A DNA stretch of 64,000 nt, taken from contig NZ_JALJXJ010000008.1 in assembly GCF_024170005.1 (NCBI RefSeq), forward strand, positions 1 through 64,000. The letters run 5' to 3'. Origin of the DNA: Azospirillum lipoferum. GTDB taxonomy: Bacteria > Pseudomonadota > Alphaproteobacteria > Azospirillales > Azospirillaceae. Below, piece after piece: positions 40,597-50,091 of the stretch. Position 1 is the stretch's first letter. Each line of letters begins with the position of its first letter. Made by a program: the position numbers and the translations under genes. The notes under the pieces were generated by a model. That model was not told the DNA's origin. It did no database searches and was given only the letters and a program-made list of their open reading frames with translations.

Positions 40597-41391
40597 TCAC
40601 CCCCGCTCCGCCCAACCCATGTAGTTCACGTCCAGATCCCGTGCGTTCAGTCGGAATTCGTCGCTCAGCGGGTTGTACGTGATGCCGGTCAGGTCGCGTA
40701 CGCTCAGCCCATACGGGCGTACGGCGGCGTTCAGTTCGGACGGGCGCAGGAACTGGCGCCAGTTGTGGGTGCCGCGCGGCAGCCAGCGCAGGATGTACTC
40801 CGCTCCGACGATGGCGAGCGCGAAGGACTTCGGCGTGCGGTTCAGCGTCGCCAGGAACAGCACACCGCTCGGCGCCAGCAGATCCGACAGCGACTTGACG
40901 AACAGATTCACGTCGGCGACATGCTCGATCACCTCCATCGCCAGCACCACGTCGAATTTCTCGCCGCTGGCGGCCAGGGCCTCGGCGGTGGTGGCGCGGT
41001 AGTCGACGGGCGTGCCGGTCTCGGCGGCGTGGGTGGCGGCGGTCTTGATGTTGTTCTCCGACGCATCCACCCCGACCACCTCGGCGCCCATCCGCGCGAT
41101 CGGTTCGGCCAGCAGGCCGCCGCCGCAGCCGATGTCCACCACGCGCAGCCCCGCCAGCGGGTTCGGCGCCAGTGGGTCGCGGCCCAGCCGATTGCACACC
41201 GCGTCACGGATGTAGGTCAGGCGCAGCGGGTTCAGCCGGTGCAGCGGCTTGAACTTGCCGGTCGGATCCCACCATTCGGCGGCGATGGCGGAGAAGCGGG
41301 CGACATCCTCCGGGTCCACGGTTCCGCCGCCCACTCCGCCGATGGGAGCGGTTGCGGACGCGTGCGGGAAGGCGGAGGATGAGGCGGTCAT
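40597..41391 (-). CDS. ubiG: Ubiquinone O-methyltransferase (3-demethylubiquinone 3-methyltransferase)
   Basis: UbiG performs both O-methylations of ubiquinone biosynthesis with S-adenosylmethionine. The 264-aa protein has the characteristic [29 protein letters not shown] (33-61), motif [17 protein letters not shown] (84-99), and the C-terminal [14 protein letters not shown] segment specific to UbiG. The ATG at 41391 was chosen; the longer open frame upstream is antisense to lysC. It is divergent from lysC with a 183-base gap, the usual alphaproteobacterial ubiG-lysC arrangement. Confidence 0.96.
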   Translation of the reverse strand: MTASSSAFPHASATAPIGGVGGGTVDPEDVARFSAIAAEWWDPTGKFKPLHRLNPLRLTYIRDAVCNRLGRDPLAPNPLAGLRVVDIGCGGGLLAEPIARMGAEVVGVDASENNIKTAATHAAETGTPVDYRATTAEALAASGEKFDVVLAMEVIEHVADVNLFVKSLSDLLAPSGVLFLATLNRTPKSFALAIVGAEYILRWLPRGTHNWRQFLRPSELNAAVRPYGLSVRDLTGITYNPLSDEFRLNARDLDVNYMGWAERG

Positions 41392-41574
41392 GGTGAAAAT
41401 CCGTAAACTGTGAGGCGGGACGGGTGCGGGCAACTTGCCTCGCTTCCAGCGACGGAGTATGGATACGCCGCCCCGCGCCGGCAACGGTGGAGCGGGGGTG
41501 CGCTCAGCCGACCCGCATGATCCAGATGGCATGATCCAGATGGCGTGACCGGGCGGCCAGACATGGTGTGAGGT

Positions 41575-42810
41575 ATGGCGCGGATCGTCCTGAAGTTCGG
41601 AGGCACGTCGGTCGGCGACATCGACCGCATCAAGAACGTGGCCCGGAAGGTCGAGCAAGAGGTGAAGGCGGGGCATCAGGTCGCCGTCGTCGTGTCGGCG
41701 ATGTCCGGCGTGACCAACCAGCTCGTCAAATACTGCAACGACATCGACAAGCTGCACGACGCGCGCGAATATGACGCGGTCGTCGCATCGGGCGAACAGG
41801 TGACCTCCGGTCTCCTGGCCGTCGCCCTGCAGTCGCTCGGCATTCCCGCCCGCTCCTGGGCCGGCTGGCAGATTCCGATCCGCACCGACGACACGCACGG
41901 CAAGGCGCGCATCGTCTCCATCGACACCACCGAGATGGAAAAATCCCTGCAGACCGGCGAAGTCGCCGTGGTCGCGGGCTTCCAGGGCGTGTCGGAGCAG
42001 GGCCGCATCACCACGCTGGGCCGCGGCGGCTCGGACACCTCGGCGGTGGCGCTGGCGGCGGCGGTGAAGGCCGACCGCTGCGACATCTACACCGATGTCG
42101 ACGGCGTCTACACCACCGACCCGCGCATCGTCACCAAGGCGCGCAAGCTCGACAAGATCACCTACGAGGAAATGCTGGAGATGGCCTCGCAGGGGGCCAA
42201 GGTGCTTCAGACCCGCTCGGTCGAGATGGCGATGAACCACCGCGTGCGCGTGCAGGTGCTGTCGAGCTTCGAAGCCGCTGCGGGCAGTTCGCTTCCCGGA
42301 ACCCTGGTTGTTGACGAGGACGAGATCGTGGAAAAGGAAGTTGTGAGCGGCATCGCCTACAGCCGCGACGAGGCGAAGATCACCCTGGTGGGCGTCGCCG
42401 ACCAGCCGGGCGTCGCCGCCGCCATCTTCGGTCCGCTGACCGACAACGCCGTCAACGTCGACATGATCGTCCAGAACGTGTCGGAAGACGGCAAGTCGAC
42501 CGACATGACCTTCACCGTCGGCAAGGCGGACATCGCCCGCGCCGTGAAGGTGCTGGAGGACGCGCAGTCCACCCTGAACTACAAGCGCATCATTTCCGAT
42601 GCCAACGTGGTGAAGGTGTCGGTCATCGGCGTCGGCATGCGCAGCCATGCCGGCGTCGCCCAGCGCATGTTCAAGGCGCTGGCCGACAAGGGCATCAACA
42701 TCCAGGTCATCTCGACCTCGGAGATCAAGATCTCGGTCCTGATCGCCGAAGAGTATGCGGAGCTGGCGCTGCGCGCCCTGCACACCGCCTACGGCCTGGA
42801 CGCCGCCTGA
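41575..42810 (+). CDS. lysC: Aspartate kinase
   Basis: LysC phosphorylates aspartate, the entry to lysine, threonine, methionine and diaminopimelate synthesis. The 411-aa protein has the kinase domain with KFGGTSVGD (7-15), [15 protein letters not shown] and [12 protein letters not shown], then two ACT domains (about 265-335 and 345-411) for allosteric feedback, typically by lysine and threonine. Alphaproteobacterial enzymes of this length are the alpha2beta2-like type; an internal start giving a separate beta subunit cannot be judged here. No lysine riboswitch was seen in the 183-base leader. Confidence 0.97.
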   Translation: MARIVLKFGGTSVGDIDRIKNVARKVEQEVKAGHQVAVVVSAMSGVTNQLVKYCNDIDKLHDAREYDAVVASGEQVTSGLLAVALQSLGIPARSWAGWQIPIRTDDTHGKARIVSIDTTEMEKSLQTGEVAVVAGFQGVSEQGRITTLGRGGSDTSAVALAAAVKADRCDIYTDVDGVYTTDPRIVTKARKLDKITYEEMLEMASQGAKVLQTRSVEMAMNHRVRVQVLSSFEAAAGSSLPGTLVVDEDEIVEKEVVSGIAYSRDEAKITLVGVADQPGVAAAIFGPLTDNAVNVDMIVQNVSEDGKSTDMTFTVGKADIARAVKVLEDAQSTLNYKRIISDANVVKVSVIGVGMRSHAGVAQRMFKALADKGINIQVISTSEIKISVLIAEEYAELALRALHTAYGLDAA

Positions 42811-42863
42811 TCGCAGGTGGGAGCCCGGGTGCCGGGGACCGCAACAGCAGGAGAGGGCCGGCC

Positions 42864-43949
42864 ATGACCGACGCCACATCGCACGCGGCGGAAGCATCGG
42901 CCCGGCTCGACCGACTCTGGCAGCGGGGCCGGGATTTCCTCGGCACCCGCACCGCCGTGATGGGCGGCGCCATGAGCTGGGTGTCGGAACGGCATCTGGT
43001 CTCCGCCATCTCCAACGCCGGAGGCTTCGGCGTGCTGGCCTGCGGCTCGATGGCTCCGGACCAGCTGGCGGTGGAGATCGCCGGTACCCGGGCGCTGACC
43101 GGCAAGCCGTTCGGCGTCAACGTCATCAACATGCACCCGGCGCTGGACCAGTTGATCGACGTCTGCCGCGAGCAGCGCGTCGGCCATGTGGTCATAGCCG
43201 GCGGTCTGCCGTCCGGCGCCACCCTGCGCCGCATCAAGGATGGCGGCGCCAGGGCGATGGCGTTCGCCCCCACGCTGGGGGCCGGCCGCCGGCTGGTGAA
43301 GCTGGGCGCCGATGCGCTGGTGATCGAGGGCACGGAAGCCGGCGGCCATATCGGCCCGGTCTCCACCACCGTGCTGGCCCAGGAGATCCTGCCCGACCTG
43401 CGCGAGGTGCCGGTGTTCGTCGCCGGCGGCATCGGCCGGGGGGAGGCGATCCTCTCCTATCTGGAGCTGGGGGCGGCCGGCGTGCAGGTCGGCACCCGCT
43501 TCGTCTGTGCCACCGAATGCGTGGCCCATCCCAATTTCAAGCAGGCCTTCATTCGGGCGTCCGCCCGCGATGCCCAGCCGTCGGTGCAGATCGACCCGCG
43601 TTTCCCGGTGATCCCGGTGCGCGCGCTGGCGAACGAGGGATCCAAGCGCTTCATGGAGTTCCAGCGCGAGGTGATCGCCAAGGTCGATGCCGGTGCCATG
43701 AGCCGCGACGAAGGCATGCTGGAGATCGAGCATTTCTGGGCCGGCGCGCTCCGCCGCGCGGTGATCGAGGGCGATGTGGAGAGCGGTTCGCTGATGGCCG
43801 GGCAGAGCGTCGGGCTGGTCACCCGCGAACAGCCGGTGGCCGAGATCCTGGCCGAACTGATCGCCCAGGCCGAATCGGCGCTGGCACGGCGGGCGATGGA
43901 TGAGGCATCGTTAAGCCTGATGGCGGAGCCGACGGTGGGAGCGCTGTAG
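42864..43949 (+). CDS. NPD-family flavoprotein (nitronate monooxygenase-like)
   Basis: The 361-aa protein is a TIM-barrel FMN enzyme of the 2-nitropropane dioxygenase family. [27 protein letters not shown] is the N-terminal phosphate-binding region, GTEAGGHIG the family signature, and [29 protein letters not shown] the C-terminal FMN-phosphate loop. Members oxidise nitronates or act as enoyl reductases (FabK-like). The typical catalytic His is present in the AGGHIG motif. It lies between lysC (53 bases) and ptsP (2 bases before its start), so it is probably in one transcript with both. Confidence 0.88.
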   Translation: MTDATSHAAEASARLDRLWQRGRDFLGTRTAVMGGAMSWVSERHLVSAISNAGGFGVLACGSMAPDQLAVEIAGTRALTGKPFGVNVINMHPALDQLIDVCREQRVGHVVIAGGLPSGATLRRIKDGGARAMAFAPTLGAGRRLVKLGADALVIEGTEAGGHIGPVSTTVLAQEILPDLREVPVFVAGGIGRGEAILSYLELGAAGVQVGTRFVCATECVAHPNFKQAFIRASARDAQPSVQIDPRFPVIPVRALANEGSKRFMEFQREVIAKVDAGAMSRDEGMLEIEHFWAGALRRAVIEGDVESGSLMAGQSVGLVTREQPVAEILAELIAQAESALARRAMDEASLSLMAEPTVGAL

Positions 43950-43951
43950 CG

Positions 43952-46270
43952 ATGACCGACACCCTCGACACGGCAGCTGGTGACGGCGGTATGGGCGGGG
44001 GGATGCATCCCCGCTTCGACGGCACCTCGTCGCGCCGGCTGCTTGCCCGGCTGCGCGACATCATGGCCGGGTCGGGGTCGGGGCAGGACCGGCTGGACAA
44101 GATCGTCACGCTGATCGCGGCGGAGATGAAAGCGGACGTCTGCTCCTGCTACGTCATGCGCGCCGGCGAGGTGCTGGAGCTGTTCTCCACCGAGGGCCTG
44201 AACAAGACCGCCGTCCACAACACCCGCCTGCGCGTGGGCGAGGGCATCGTCGGCTACATCGCCGGCCACGCCCGCCCGGTGGCGCTGGACAATGCGCCGT
44301 CCCACCCCAGCTTCGCCTACCGTCCGGAAACCGGCGAGGACCCGTTCCAGTCGCTGGCCGGCGTGCCGATCCTGCGCGGCAGCAAGGTGCGCGGCGTGCT
44401 GGTGATCCAGCACAAGGACCGCCGCCGCTATGTCGAGGAGGAGGTGGAAACCCTCCAGACCATCGCCATGGTCGTCGCCGAGCTGGTGGCCCAGAGCGAG
44501 CTGGTCAACCCGGTGGAGGTCACCACCACCGGCGACCCCGTGCTGCTGCCGGCCCGCCTGTCGGGCACGGCGATGAGCGCCGGGCTGGCCATGGGCCTCG
44601 CCGTCATCCACCGGCCGCAGCTGACCGTCCGCCAGATGGTGGCGGAGGATGCCGATGCCGAGCTGGAGCGCTTCAACACCGCACTCCAGACCATGCACAG
44701 CGCCATCGACGACCTACTGGAAGCGGCATCGCTGGCGGGCCTCAGCGAGCCGCGCGACATCCTGGAGACCTACCGGATGTTCGCCGAGGACCGTGGCTGG
44801 CTGTCGCGCATCCGCGAGGCGATCCGCGTCGGCCTGACGGCGGAAGCGGCGGTGCAGCAGGTGCAGAACGATACCCGCGCCCGCATGAGCCATCTGACCG
44901 ATCCCTATATCCGGGAGCGGTTGATGGATTTCGAGGATCTGACCAACAGGTTGCTGCAACATCTGGCCGGAAAGACCAGCAGCACCGACGGCGCCACCCT
45001 GCCGGACGATATGATCCTGGTCGCCCGCTCGATGGGACCGGCGGAACTGCTGGATTACGACCGCACCCGCCTGCGCGGCCTGCTGCTGGAGGAGGGGTCG
45101 CCTGCCAGCCATGTCTGCATCGTCGCCCGCGCGCTCAACATCCCGGTGGTGCAGGCGGCCGACGCGCTGAACCGGATCGAGCCGCTGGACCAGCTGATCG
45201 TCGACGGCGACCATGGGCAGGTCTTCATCCGCCCGGCCGAAGACATCCAGATGGCCTTCGGCGAGGCGGTGGCGTTGCAGCACCGCAAGGAGCAGATGTA
45301 TGCGGAGATCCGCAACCTGCCCTCGGTGACGCGCGACGGCGTGCCGATCTCCATCCAGCTGAACTGCGGCCTGCTGATCGACCTGCCGCACCTGACCGCC
45401 AGCGGGGCGGAGGGGGTTGGGCTCTACCGCACCGAAATCCCCTTCATGGTACGGGCCTCATATCCCGACGTGACGGCACAGACGACCCTCTATTCCCGCA
45501 TCATGGACGAGGTCGGCCACAAGCCGATCGTCTTCCGCACGCTGGATGTCGGCGGCGACAAGATGCTGCCCTACATGACCGGCGGCGAGGAGGAGAACCC
45601 GGCGCTGGGCTGGCGTGCCGTGCGCATCGGGCTGGACCACCCGTCGCTGCTGCGGCAGCAGCTGCGGGCCTTGCTGCTGGCCGCCGCCGGCCGGCCGCTG
45701 TCGGTGATGTTCCCGATGATCGCCGAGGTCGCCGAGTTCGACGGCGCCCGCCGCCTGCTGGAACTGGAGCTGAAGCGCCTGGCCGCCCAGGGGGTTGAGC
45801 CGCCCAGCAACCTGCGCGTCGGCACCATGCTGGAGGTGCCGTCGCTGTTGTGGCAACTTCCGGCCCTGCTGCCCAAGCTGGATTTCCTGTCGGTCGGCTC
45901 CAACGACCTGACCCAGTATCTGTTCGCCGCCGACCGCGGCAACCCGCGCACCTCGACCCGCTACGATCCGCTGTCGCCGTCGATGCTGTGCGTGCTGCGC
46001 CGTCTGGTCGACGAATGCACCCGCCACAGGGTGTCGCTCAGCATCTGCGGTGAGATGGCCGGCCGGCCGCTGGACGCCATGGCGCTGATCGGCGTCGGCT
46101 TCCGCACCCTGTCGATGTCGCCGCCGTCCGTCGGTCCGGTGAAGACCATGCTGCGCTCGCTCGACGTCGCCGCACTGCGGCAATATATGAGCGGGCTCTA
46201 CACCGGTGCCGACCACAGCCTGCGCGACAAGCTGAAGACCTTCGGCAAGGATCACGGCGTGATCTTCTGA
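43952..46270 (+). CDS. ptsP: PEP-protein phosphotransferase EI-Ntr
   Basis: PtsP takes phosphate from phosphoenolpyruvate and starts the nitrogen PTS relay to NPr and PtsN. The 772-aa protein has an N-terminal GAF domain (about 41-186), which senses nitrogen status through glutamine in known cases, the N-terminal EI helical domain, the swivelling domain with the phosphorylated H387 in EEGSPASHVCIVARALNIP, and the PEP-binding barrel (about 445-745) with FRTLDVGGDKMLP, SVGSNDLTQYLFAADRGN and the catalytic Cys in LSICGEMAG. It starts 2 bases after the NPD gene. A terminator follows at 46343. Confidence 0.97.
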   Translation: MTDTLDTAAGDGGMGGGMHPRFDGTSSRRLLARLRDIMAGSGSGQDRLDKIVTLIAAEMKADVCSCYVMRAGEVLELFSTEGLNKTAVHNTRLRVGEGIVGYIAGHARPVALDNAPSHPSFAYRPETGEDPFQSLAGVPILRGSKVRGVLVIQHKDRRRYVEEEVETLQTIAMVVAELVAQSELVNPVEVTTTGDPVLLPARLSGTAMSAGLAMGLAVIHRPQLTVRQMVAEDADAELERFNTALQTMHSAIDDLLEAASLAGLSEPRDILETYRMFAEDRGWLSRIREAIRVGLTAEAAVQQVQNDTRARMSHLTDPYIRERLMDFEDLTNRLLQHLAGKTSSTDGATLPDDMILVARSMGPAELLDYDRTRLRGLLLEEGSPASHVCIVARALNIPVVQAADALNRIEPLDQLIVDGDHGQVFIRPAEDIQMAFGEAVALQHRKEQMYAEIRNLPSVTRDGVPISIQLNCGLLIDLPHLTASGAEGVGLYRTEIPFMVRASYPDVTAQTTLYSRIMDEVGHKPIVFRTLDVGGDKMLPYMTGGEEENPALGWRAVRIGLDHPSLLRQQLRALLLAAAGRPLSVMFPMIAEVAEFDGARRLLELELKRLAAQGVEPPSNLRVGTMLEVPSLLWQLPALLPKLDFLSVGSNDLTQYLFAADRGNPRTSTRYDPLSPSMLCVLRRLVDECTRHRVSLSICGEMAGRPLDAMALIGVGFRTLSMSPPSVGPVKTMLRSLDVAALRQYMSGLYTGADHSLRDKLKTFGKDHGVIF

Positions 46271-46342
46271 TGCCGGCCGGCGGTACGCAGTGCCGCCGGT
46301 GCGGGGATTTTGCTCTTTTTTCAGGCAGGTCACGAGAAGAAT

Positions 46343-46372
46343 GGGCGGAGCCGGTGTGGCCGCCCTTTTTTA
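46343..46372 (+). terminator. Terminator downstream of ptsP
   Basis: GGGCGG (46343-46348) pairs with CCGCCC (46360-46365), followed by TTTTTTATTT. A second, weaker hairpin CCGGCGG/CCGCCGG lies at 46277-46299, just after the ptsP stop. Confidence 0.8.
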
Positions 46373-46501
46373 TTTGTCGTTCCCGCTGGGCTGGCCGGCC
46401 GATACCATAAAATATGTATCCTTTTCCCTCGATCTTCTTCAGCCTCGGGGACGACCCCTGTATCCGCCAGCGCCAGCACGCTTTTTCATCGGAGGGCATT
46501 C

Positions 46502-47311
46502 ATGCGCATACGCCTGGGCTACCAGCTGAATTTCAGCTTTCCCGCCCCGACCCCCATGATCGTGATGCTGAACGTGCATTACTCCCGCGTCGGCGACCTG
46601 GAGCGGCCGGACCATATCGTCACCAGCGTTCCGGCGCCGATCCAGGGCTATCGCGACAGCTTCGGCAACTGGTGCAGCCGGCTGGTCGCGCCCGCCGGTG
46701 CCGTGACCATCAGCGCCGACAGCGTCATCCGGGACAGCGGGGCGTTCGACCCGGTCGATCCCGGCGCCGTCCAGCACCGCGTCGACGAATTGCCGGCCGA
46801 CACGCTGCTGTTCCTGCTGGGAAGCCGCTATTGCGAGACCGACGTCCTGTCGGACGAGGCGTGGCGGCTGTTTGCGGGCACCGCGCCGGGCTGGGCCCGG
46901 GTGCAGGCGATCTGCGACTTCGTCCATGGCCACGTGACATTCGGCTATGAACATTCGCGCCCGACGCGGACCGCCGCCCAGACCTATGCCGAGAAACGCG
47001 GGGTCTGCCGTGATTTCGCCCATCTCGCCATCGCCTTCTGCCGCGCGATGAACATTCCGGCGCGCTACTGCACCGGATACATCAGCGACATCGGGCTGCC
47101 GCCCCCCTATGGGCCGATGGATTTCGCGGCATGGATGGAGGTCTATCTGGGCGGCCGCTGGCATGTCTTCGATCCGCGCAACAATGCGCCCCGGATCGGA
47201 CGCATCCTGATCGCGCAGGGGCGCGATGCGGCCGACGTGCCGCTCACCCACACCTTCGGCCCCAACACGCTGACGGAGTTCCGGGTCTGGACGGACGAGG
47301 TGGGCGCGTAA
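46502..47311 (+). CDS. Transglutaminase-like protein lacking the catalytic His
   Basis: The 269-aa protein has the bacterial transglutaminase N-terminal beta domain (about 1-130) and a transglutaminase-like core (about 140-235). The nucleophile region RGVCRDFAHLAIAFCRAMNIPARY is intact, as is the Asp in WHVFDPRNN. The motif that normally reads HAWVEVY is FAAWMEVYL here, so the histidine of the Cys-His-Asp triad is replaced by alanine. From memory, relatives with FSAW or FAAW at this site exist, so this is a subfamily trait rather than a local mutation. ATG 46502 is behind GGAGG. Function unknown; a cysteine-protease or binding role is conceivable. Confidence 0.82.
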   Translation: MRIRLGYQLNFSFPAPTPMIVMLNVHYSRVGDLERPDHIVTSVPAPIQGYRDSFGNWCSRLVAPAGAVTISADSVIRDSGAFDPVDPGAVQHRVDELPADTLLFLLGSRYCETDVLSDEAWRLFAGTAPGWARVQAICDFVHGHVTFGYEHSRPTRTAAQTYAEKRGVCRDFAHLAIAFCRAMNIPARYCTGYISDIGLPPPYGPMDFAAWMEVYLGGRWHVFDPRNNAPRIGRILIAQGRDAADVPLTHTFGPNTLTEFRVWTDEVGA

Positions 47312-47380
47312 TCCACGCCTGTCCCTTCGGTCAAGCCGGGCCGGGGTGAGGACCCCGCCCGGTGTCCGGCGCCAGGGTCT

Positions 47381-47728
47381 TCACAGCGCCAGGGAGGGCT
47401 GCGGGACAGGGGCAGCGGCAAGGTCGGGAACGGCGGAGGCGCGGGTGCGTTGGCGGCGGGGTTGCTGCGCGATGCGGTGCAAATCCTCCACCCAGGGCGA
47501 CGGATAGCTGTCGGTGCCGAAGACCCAGACGGTGGTGACGCCGCCGTCCGCCGAGCGGAGCAGCACGCGTGCGTCATGACCGTCCTTTCCGGCATGGTTG
47601 GCGGTCTGCACCGCGGCGATCAGCGCCCCGGTCTTGCCGTTGGGGAAGGGGCCGTAGAGTTCTCCCTCCAGCCCGACGAACCAGCCGTCCGTTCGGCACG
47701 ACACGATGTAATGGGCTGCAAGGCTCAT
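47381..47728 (-). CDS. Small DUF2188-like protein
   Basis: This 115-aa protein starts MSLAAHYIVSCRTDGWFVGLEGELYGPFPNGKTGALIAAVQTANHAG, then DARVLLRSADGGVTTVWVFGTDSYP. The pattern (strand, aromatic-GW, then a GKT helix and a second strand pair) resembles small alphaproteobacterial DUF2188-type proteins whose function is unknown. The last 30 residues are Arg/Ala/Pro-rich. ATG at 47728. The gene converges on the transglutaminase-like gene. Confidence 0.7.
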   Translation of the reverse strand: MSLAAHYIVSCRTDGWFVGLEGELYGPFPNGKTGALIAAVQTANHAGKDGHDARVLLRSADGGVTTVWVFGTDSYPSPWVEDLHRIAQQPRRQRTRASAVPDLAAAPVPQPSLAL

Positions 47729-47837
47729 GATGCCACTCCTCTTCGAAGTCCATCGGAGGCCAGTTGAAGCATCCGATGGAGTCCGGTCTCTGGATTTTTC
47801 ACGCGATCCCCGGCTTGGACGGGTGCGTCCGAACCGA

Positions 47838-48065
47838 TCACGCTCTGGTGGCGGCTGCGCCGGCCACGGTGAGACGGGTCAACAGGGCGCCCTGCGGCAG
47901 GCTGGTGTTGCCCGGCGGCGGAAAGTCGTGGGGAGGCCGGTCGGCCGGCGCGGCGTGCGGGGCCGGATGCCAGCGGCGCTCGGCATTCGTCCAGCGCAGC
48001 TGTTCGCGCAACACGTCGGCGCCAAGGGGGCGTTGCCCCGTTATGGACTGGAACAGCGATGTCAT
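47838..48065 (-). CDS. Possible small protein, 75 aa
   Basis: A 75-codon frame starts at ATG 48065 behind a strong GGAGGGG at about 7 bases. The product (MTSLFQSITGQRPLGADVLREQLRWTNAERRWHPAP at its start) is Pro/Ala-rich in the second half. The first 35 residues look coding, and no better frame covers the region. No family was recognised. Confidence 0.4.
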   Translation of the reverse strand: MTSLFQSITGQRPLGADVLREQLRWTNAERRWHPAPHAAPADRPPHDFPPPGNTSLPQGALLTRLTVAGAAATRA

Positions 48066-48623
48066 GGCGGGCCCCTCCGATCAGGACAGTGAGAGCAGGA
48101 TGTCCGTCTGTGCCGGAACCGTACCGGTTCGACCGGCGCAGGGACCGGAGCAGGGCGGAGAGGCGTCCCCGTTCGTCCGGACGATCCAGTCGTCTTGACG
48201 GTTGGGAATGAGGGAGGCAGTGCTTGTCCCGGCATTCATGGCTGTTCTCCGTGGGTATTCTTCGGCGGTGACCGGTGTCGCCGCAGGCGATGGCGATACC
48301 GTCCGGATCGAGTCACGCCAGGAAGAGCCTCGGATGAGAGAGCCTTGTCAGAACACAAACGAGGTCAGAGCACGAGCGAGCCTGGGGTGGCCTTCGATGT
48401 AGTCTAAATGGAGGTTTGATCGAAGATTTACAATGTGTATTGCGAATAATTTATCTTAGGGAGATTTATAAGATCGATATGATCGGGATTTTCATCCGGA
48501 TTGTTCCATGAATTCAGCATCTTGTTTCTCGTGGAAAATATCGTTGGATTCGAAATCCGGCGCACGCTCAAGCGATTTTCCCGGCAATTCGTCTTTTGCT
48601 TAACTGGTCGGAACGTCGGAAAA
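48066..48623. other. 558-base region without a recognised gene
   Basis: No convincing reading frame was found. From about 48400 to 48620 the sequence is clearly A+T-rich against the rest of the window, with runs such as AATAATTTATCTTAG. It lies downstream of the HxlR regulator gene. It may be relic or transferred DNA, or hold promoters or a small RNA. Confidence 0.5.
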
Positions 48624-49067
48624 TCAATCGCCCGCCGTGATGCTGGATGTCGCCGCCTCGCGCTCGGCGAAGGAGGCCCGTGCCTGCTCGATCTCGGCGT
48701 GGTGCGTCTCCGCCCAGATCCACACACCGCAGAACGCCGCTCCCAAACTCTCGCCGAGCGGCGTGAGCGTGTAATCCACATGGGGCGGGATGACCGGGTG
48801 CACCGTCCGCCGCACCAGGCCGTCCTTCTCCATCTGGCGCACGGTCTGGGTCAGCATCTTCTGGCTGATCCGGCCCACGACCTTGCCGAGTTGCGTAAAG
48901 CGCAAGGTTCCATGCTCATGCAGGGCTTCGAGGATCAGCATGGTCCATTTGTCGGCCACCTTGCCGATGATGTCGTGAACCAGGGCTTCGATGGCCGGAT
49001 CGACCGTCTCGGGAACCGGCTGCCTGCGCCGTGCCTCGATCTGCGGGTCGGGCAAAGCCTTGCGCAT
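48624..49067 (-). CDS. HxlR-family transcriptional regulator
   Basis: The 147-aa protein is a winged-helix regulator of the HxlR/MarR-like type. GKVADKWTMLILEALHEHGTLRFTQLGKVVGRISQKMLTQTVRQMEKDGLVRRTVHPVIPPHVDYTLTPLGESL covers the DNA-binding domain (about 36-110). No conserved sensor cysteine at the usual N-terminal position is seen; one Cys lies late (FCGVWIW). It is divergent from an SDR gene, a frequent HxlR target arrangement, over a 102-base gap that contains a direct repeat. Confidence 0.9.
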   Translation of the reverse strand: MRKALPDPQIEARRRQPVPETVDPAIEALVHDIIGKVADKWTMLILEALHEHGTLRFTQLGKVVGRISQKMLTQTVRQMEKDGLVRRTVHPVIPPHVDYTLTPLGESLGAAFCGVWIWAETHHAEIEQARASFAEREAATSSITAGD

Positions 49068-49083
49068 CCTACACTCTCCTTTT

Positions 49084-49110
49084 GGTGCGTATAAATCTTT
49101 TCGGTGCCTA
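49084..49110. promoter_or_regulatory. Direct repeat in the HxlR/SDR divergent promoter region
   Basis: GGTGCGTA (49084-49091) and GGTGCCTA (49103-49110) are spaced 19 bases start to start, about two helical turns. A TATAAA sits between them and can serve as a -10 box. This is a plausible operator for the HxlR regulator. Confidence 0.5.
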
Positions 49111-49169
49111 CTTTTATCTGGAGAGTATGGAAGATATCTTCAAAGCGGACAACAGAGAAAGCCACTCTC

Positions 49170-49955
49170 ATGAAGACCGAAGGTAACACCATCCTGATCA
49201 CCGGTGGCGGCTCAGGTATTGGTAAAGCTCTGGCTCACCGTTTTCATGATCTCGGCAATACCGTAATTGTGGCTGGCCGTCGAAAGGACGTGCTGCAAGA
49301 GGCGATTTCCGGTCGTCCGAACATGTACGCCATGACCTTCGATGCCGACAGCGCTGCGGGTGTGGCCGACTTCGCACGACGGGTGACGACGGAGCATCCG
49401 GCTCTCAACGTGCTGATCAACAATGCCGGAATCATGCGCTTCGAGGCGCTGGATCGGCACCGCGACCTCGCGGATGCGGAGGCGACGATCGCCACCAACC
49501 TGCTCGGCCCCATTCGCCTGACCGATGCCCTCGTCGAACATCTGGTCGGCCAGCCCGATGCAGCCTTGATCAACGTCACCTCCGGCCTGGCATTTGTGCC
49601 GCTGACTTCGGCCCCGACCTACTCGGCGACCAAGGCGGCCATGCACAGCTACACGGTTGCCTTGCGCGAAGCGCTCAAAGGCAGGATTGAGGTCATCGAG
49701 CTGGTTCCGCCGGCGGTTCAGACAGACCTCACCCCTGGGCAAGCCACCCGTCCGGGCTATCTGCCGCTGGTCGACTTCATCGACGAAGTGATGGCGTTGT
49801 TCCAGCAGTCGCCGACCCCGTGCGAGATCCTGGTGCAGCGCGTCGCCTTCCAGCGTCAGGCCGAGGCGGAACGTCGCTTTGACGAGGCGGTGACGACGCT
49901 CAACGAAATGGCCCGAAAGGCGCGCGAAGCGCAGCAGGAGAGTCTGTCCGATTGA
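49170..49955 (+). CDS. Short-chain dehydrogenase/reductase (DltE-like)
   Basis: The 261-aa protein has the classical SDR elements: NAD(P) motif TGGGSGIG (11-18), NNAG (84-87), catalytic S138, Y151 and K155 (YSATK). It resembles the DltE-type group often found next to HxlR regulators, where it reduces electrophilic carbonyls. The ATG at 49170 follows GAGAAAG; upstream in-frame sequence belongs to the promoter region. Third-position G+C is somewhat lower than in core genes here, consistent with acquisition together with the regulator. Confidence 0.9.
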   Translation: MKTEGNTILITGGGSGIGKALAHRFHDLGNTVIVAGRRKDVLQEAISGRPNMYAMTFDADSAAGVADFARRVTTEHPALNVLINNAGIMRFEALDRHRDLADAEATIATNLLGPIRLTDALVEHLVGQPDAALINVTSGLAFVPLTSAPTYSATKAAMHSYTVALREALKGRIEVIELVPPAVQTDLTPGQATRPGYLPLVDFIDEVMALFQQSPTPCEILVQRVAFQRQAEAERRFDEAVTTLNEMARKAREAQQESLSD

Positions 49956-50091
49956 TCCGGATCGGATGGGAATTCCCATTGTCGTGGGGATGTGGTGCAA
50001 ACGTCTGGCTGGATAGGAGACCAGTCGCCATGGCACGCTCAAGGCCGGTGGAAAGAGGCCGGCGGTCCGACCCCTCCAGGATTGCGGTCTT

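Noticed and set aside
41392..41574. Lysine riboswitch before lysC
   Set aside because: The leader lacks the length and conserved helices of a lysine riboswitch.
40597..42897. 766-codon frame ending in UbiG
   Set aside because: The first two thirds are antisense to lysC; UbiG itself starts at 41391.
48202..48402. 66-codon frame MGMREAVLVPAFMAVL
   Set aside because: No convincing ribosome-binding site, atypical composition and no domain; several overlapping frames are equally open.
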